A stretch of 13,691 nucleotides of DNA. Source: an uncultured bacterium (GTDB lineage Bacteria; Pseudomonadota; Gammaproteobacteria; Burkholderiales; Burkholderiaceae_E). Of this stretch, positions 13,185 to 13,691 are shown piece by piece. The stretch's first letter is position 1. Each line of letters begins with the position of its first letter. Position numbers and translations under genes: made by a program. The notes under the pieces are model-generated. The model was not told where the DNA came from, searched no databases, and saw only the letters and a list, made by a program, of their open reading frames with translations. Location: assembly GCA_903864485.1 (NCBI GenBank), contig CAIPGD010000288.1, positions 1 through 13,691 on the forward strand, in the 5' to 3' direction.

Positions 13185-13271
13185 GGAGGGGTGCCCGAGT
13201 GGTTAAAGGGGGCAGACTGTAAATCTGTTGGCCTTGCGCCTACGCTGGTTCGAATCCAGCCTCCTCCACCA
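13185..13271 (+). tRNA. tRNA-Tyr (anticodon GTA)
   Basis: This is an 87-nt class II tRNA with encoded CCA. The acceptor GGAGGGG pairs with CTCCTCC (one G-U), the anticodon loop is CTGTAAA, a long variable arm is present, and the T arm is GCTGG-TTCGAAT-CCAGC. It is the first tRNA of the cluster, only 14 bp past the -10 box. Confidence 0.97.
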
Positions 13272-13347
13272 TGAACGACGCACCCCCAAAACGGTGCGAA
13301 GTTTGAGGAACGGGTGGGGGAGTTCCGGGTCGATCCAGCGCCACGTT

Positions 13348-13421
13348 GCGGGTGTAGCTCAATGGTAGAGCTGAAGCCTTCCAAGCTTATGACGAGGGTT
13401 CGATTCCCTTCACCCGCTCCA
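13348..13421 (+). tRNA. tRNA-Gly (anticodon TCC)
   Basis: A 74-nt tRNA with encoded CCA. The acceptor GCGGGTG pairs with CACCCGC, the anticodon loop is CTTCCAA, and the T loop is TTCGATT. It lies 76 nt after tRNA-Tyr; that spacer shows no gene. Confidence 0.97.
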
Positions 13422-13442
13422 TTGTCGCTTGTTGGATTGCTT

Positions 13443-13517
<75 letters not shown>

Positions 13518-13576
13518 AATTTTTGTAGGCGCTGAACATTTAAGCGCCAGGCTCTGAAACAGAAGGCTGAATCGTC

Positions 13577-13691
13577 ATGGCAAAAGGCAAGTTTGAGCGT
13601 ACGAAGCCCCACGTGAACGTGGGGACGATTGGACACGTGGATCACGGTAAGACGACGCTGACGGCGGCGATCACGACGGTGCTCTCGAAGA
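13577..13691 (+). CDS. tuf: Elongation factor Tu, 5' part only
   Basis: The first 38 codons of EF-Tu are present before the window ends. The start MAKGKFERTKPHVNVGTIG and the P-loop GHVDHGKTT (19-27) are diagnostic. EF-Tu carries aminoacyl-tRNA to the ribosome as a GTP complex in the cytoplasm. The ATG at 13577 follows AGAAGG at about ten bases. The gene is co-oriented with and close behind three tRNA genes, so read-through from the promoter at 13142 and release by tRNA processing is expected. Many proteobacteria carry two tuf copies; this is the tRNA-linked one. Confidence 0.97.
   Translation, partial: MAKGKFERTKPHVNVGTIGHVDHGKTTLTAAITTVLSK

Overview
The window is a GC-rich chromosomal segment that looks like a betaproteobacterium. 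The evidence is a PhaM-type polyhydroxyalkanoate granule regulator, a stand-alone HldC-type heptose adenylyltransferase beside birA, a tRNA-Tyr/Gly/Thr-tuf cluster with encoded CCA ends, and an EF-Tu N-terminus of proteobacterial type. No mobile element, CRISPR array or foreign island was seen. Family assignments were made by reading motifs, not by database search.

Layout from left to right. A VanZ-like membrane protein runs off the left edge on the minus strand (about 1-1050). A divergent plus-strand gene (1100-2629) is a biotin-protein ligase whose C-terminus continues, through a 12-bp tandem repeat, into an AIG2/gamma-glutamylcyclotransferase-like domain. Nine minus-strand genes then occupy 11062-2644 and appear to form one operon, in transcription order: folE2, FAD-dependent oxidoreductase, DUF1365 protein, cfa-like methyltransferase, GPH-type MFS transporter, short-chain dehydrogenase, NTF2-like protein, ferritin-like diiron protein, hldC. 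Five junctions overlap (GTGA, TGATG, 20 bp, 11 bp, ATGA) and the other three gaps are about 19, 22 and 39 nt. Upstream lie a 342-bp gap without a convincing gene, the minus-strand phaM-like gene, and a plus-strand secreted His-rich EF-hand protein flanked by tandem repeats. The right end holds a near-consensus promoter, tRNA-Tyr(GTA), tRNA-Gly(TCC), tRNA-Thr(GGT) and the start of tuf.

How the genes work together. The FAD enzyme, DUF1365 protein, Cfa-like enzyme, transporter, SDR and NTF2-like protein make a recurrent bacterial set linked to modification of membrane fatty acyl chains. Here that set sits between folE2 (pterin/preQ0 precursor synthesis) and a diiron protein coupled to hldC (ADP-heptose for LPS). 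A joint envelope-modification role is an inference. The birA/hldC neighbourhood and the tRNA-tuf cluster look like ordinary core synteny.

A second theme is short tandem repeats: near-perfect in-frame 12-bp repeats in two unrelated genes, a degenerate 12-bp-period tract in a third, and 13-bp and 11-bp arrays in non-coding DNA on either side of the EF-hand gene.
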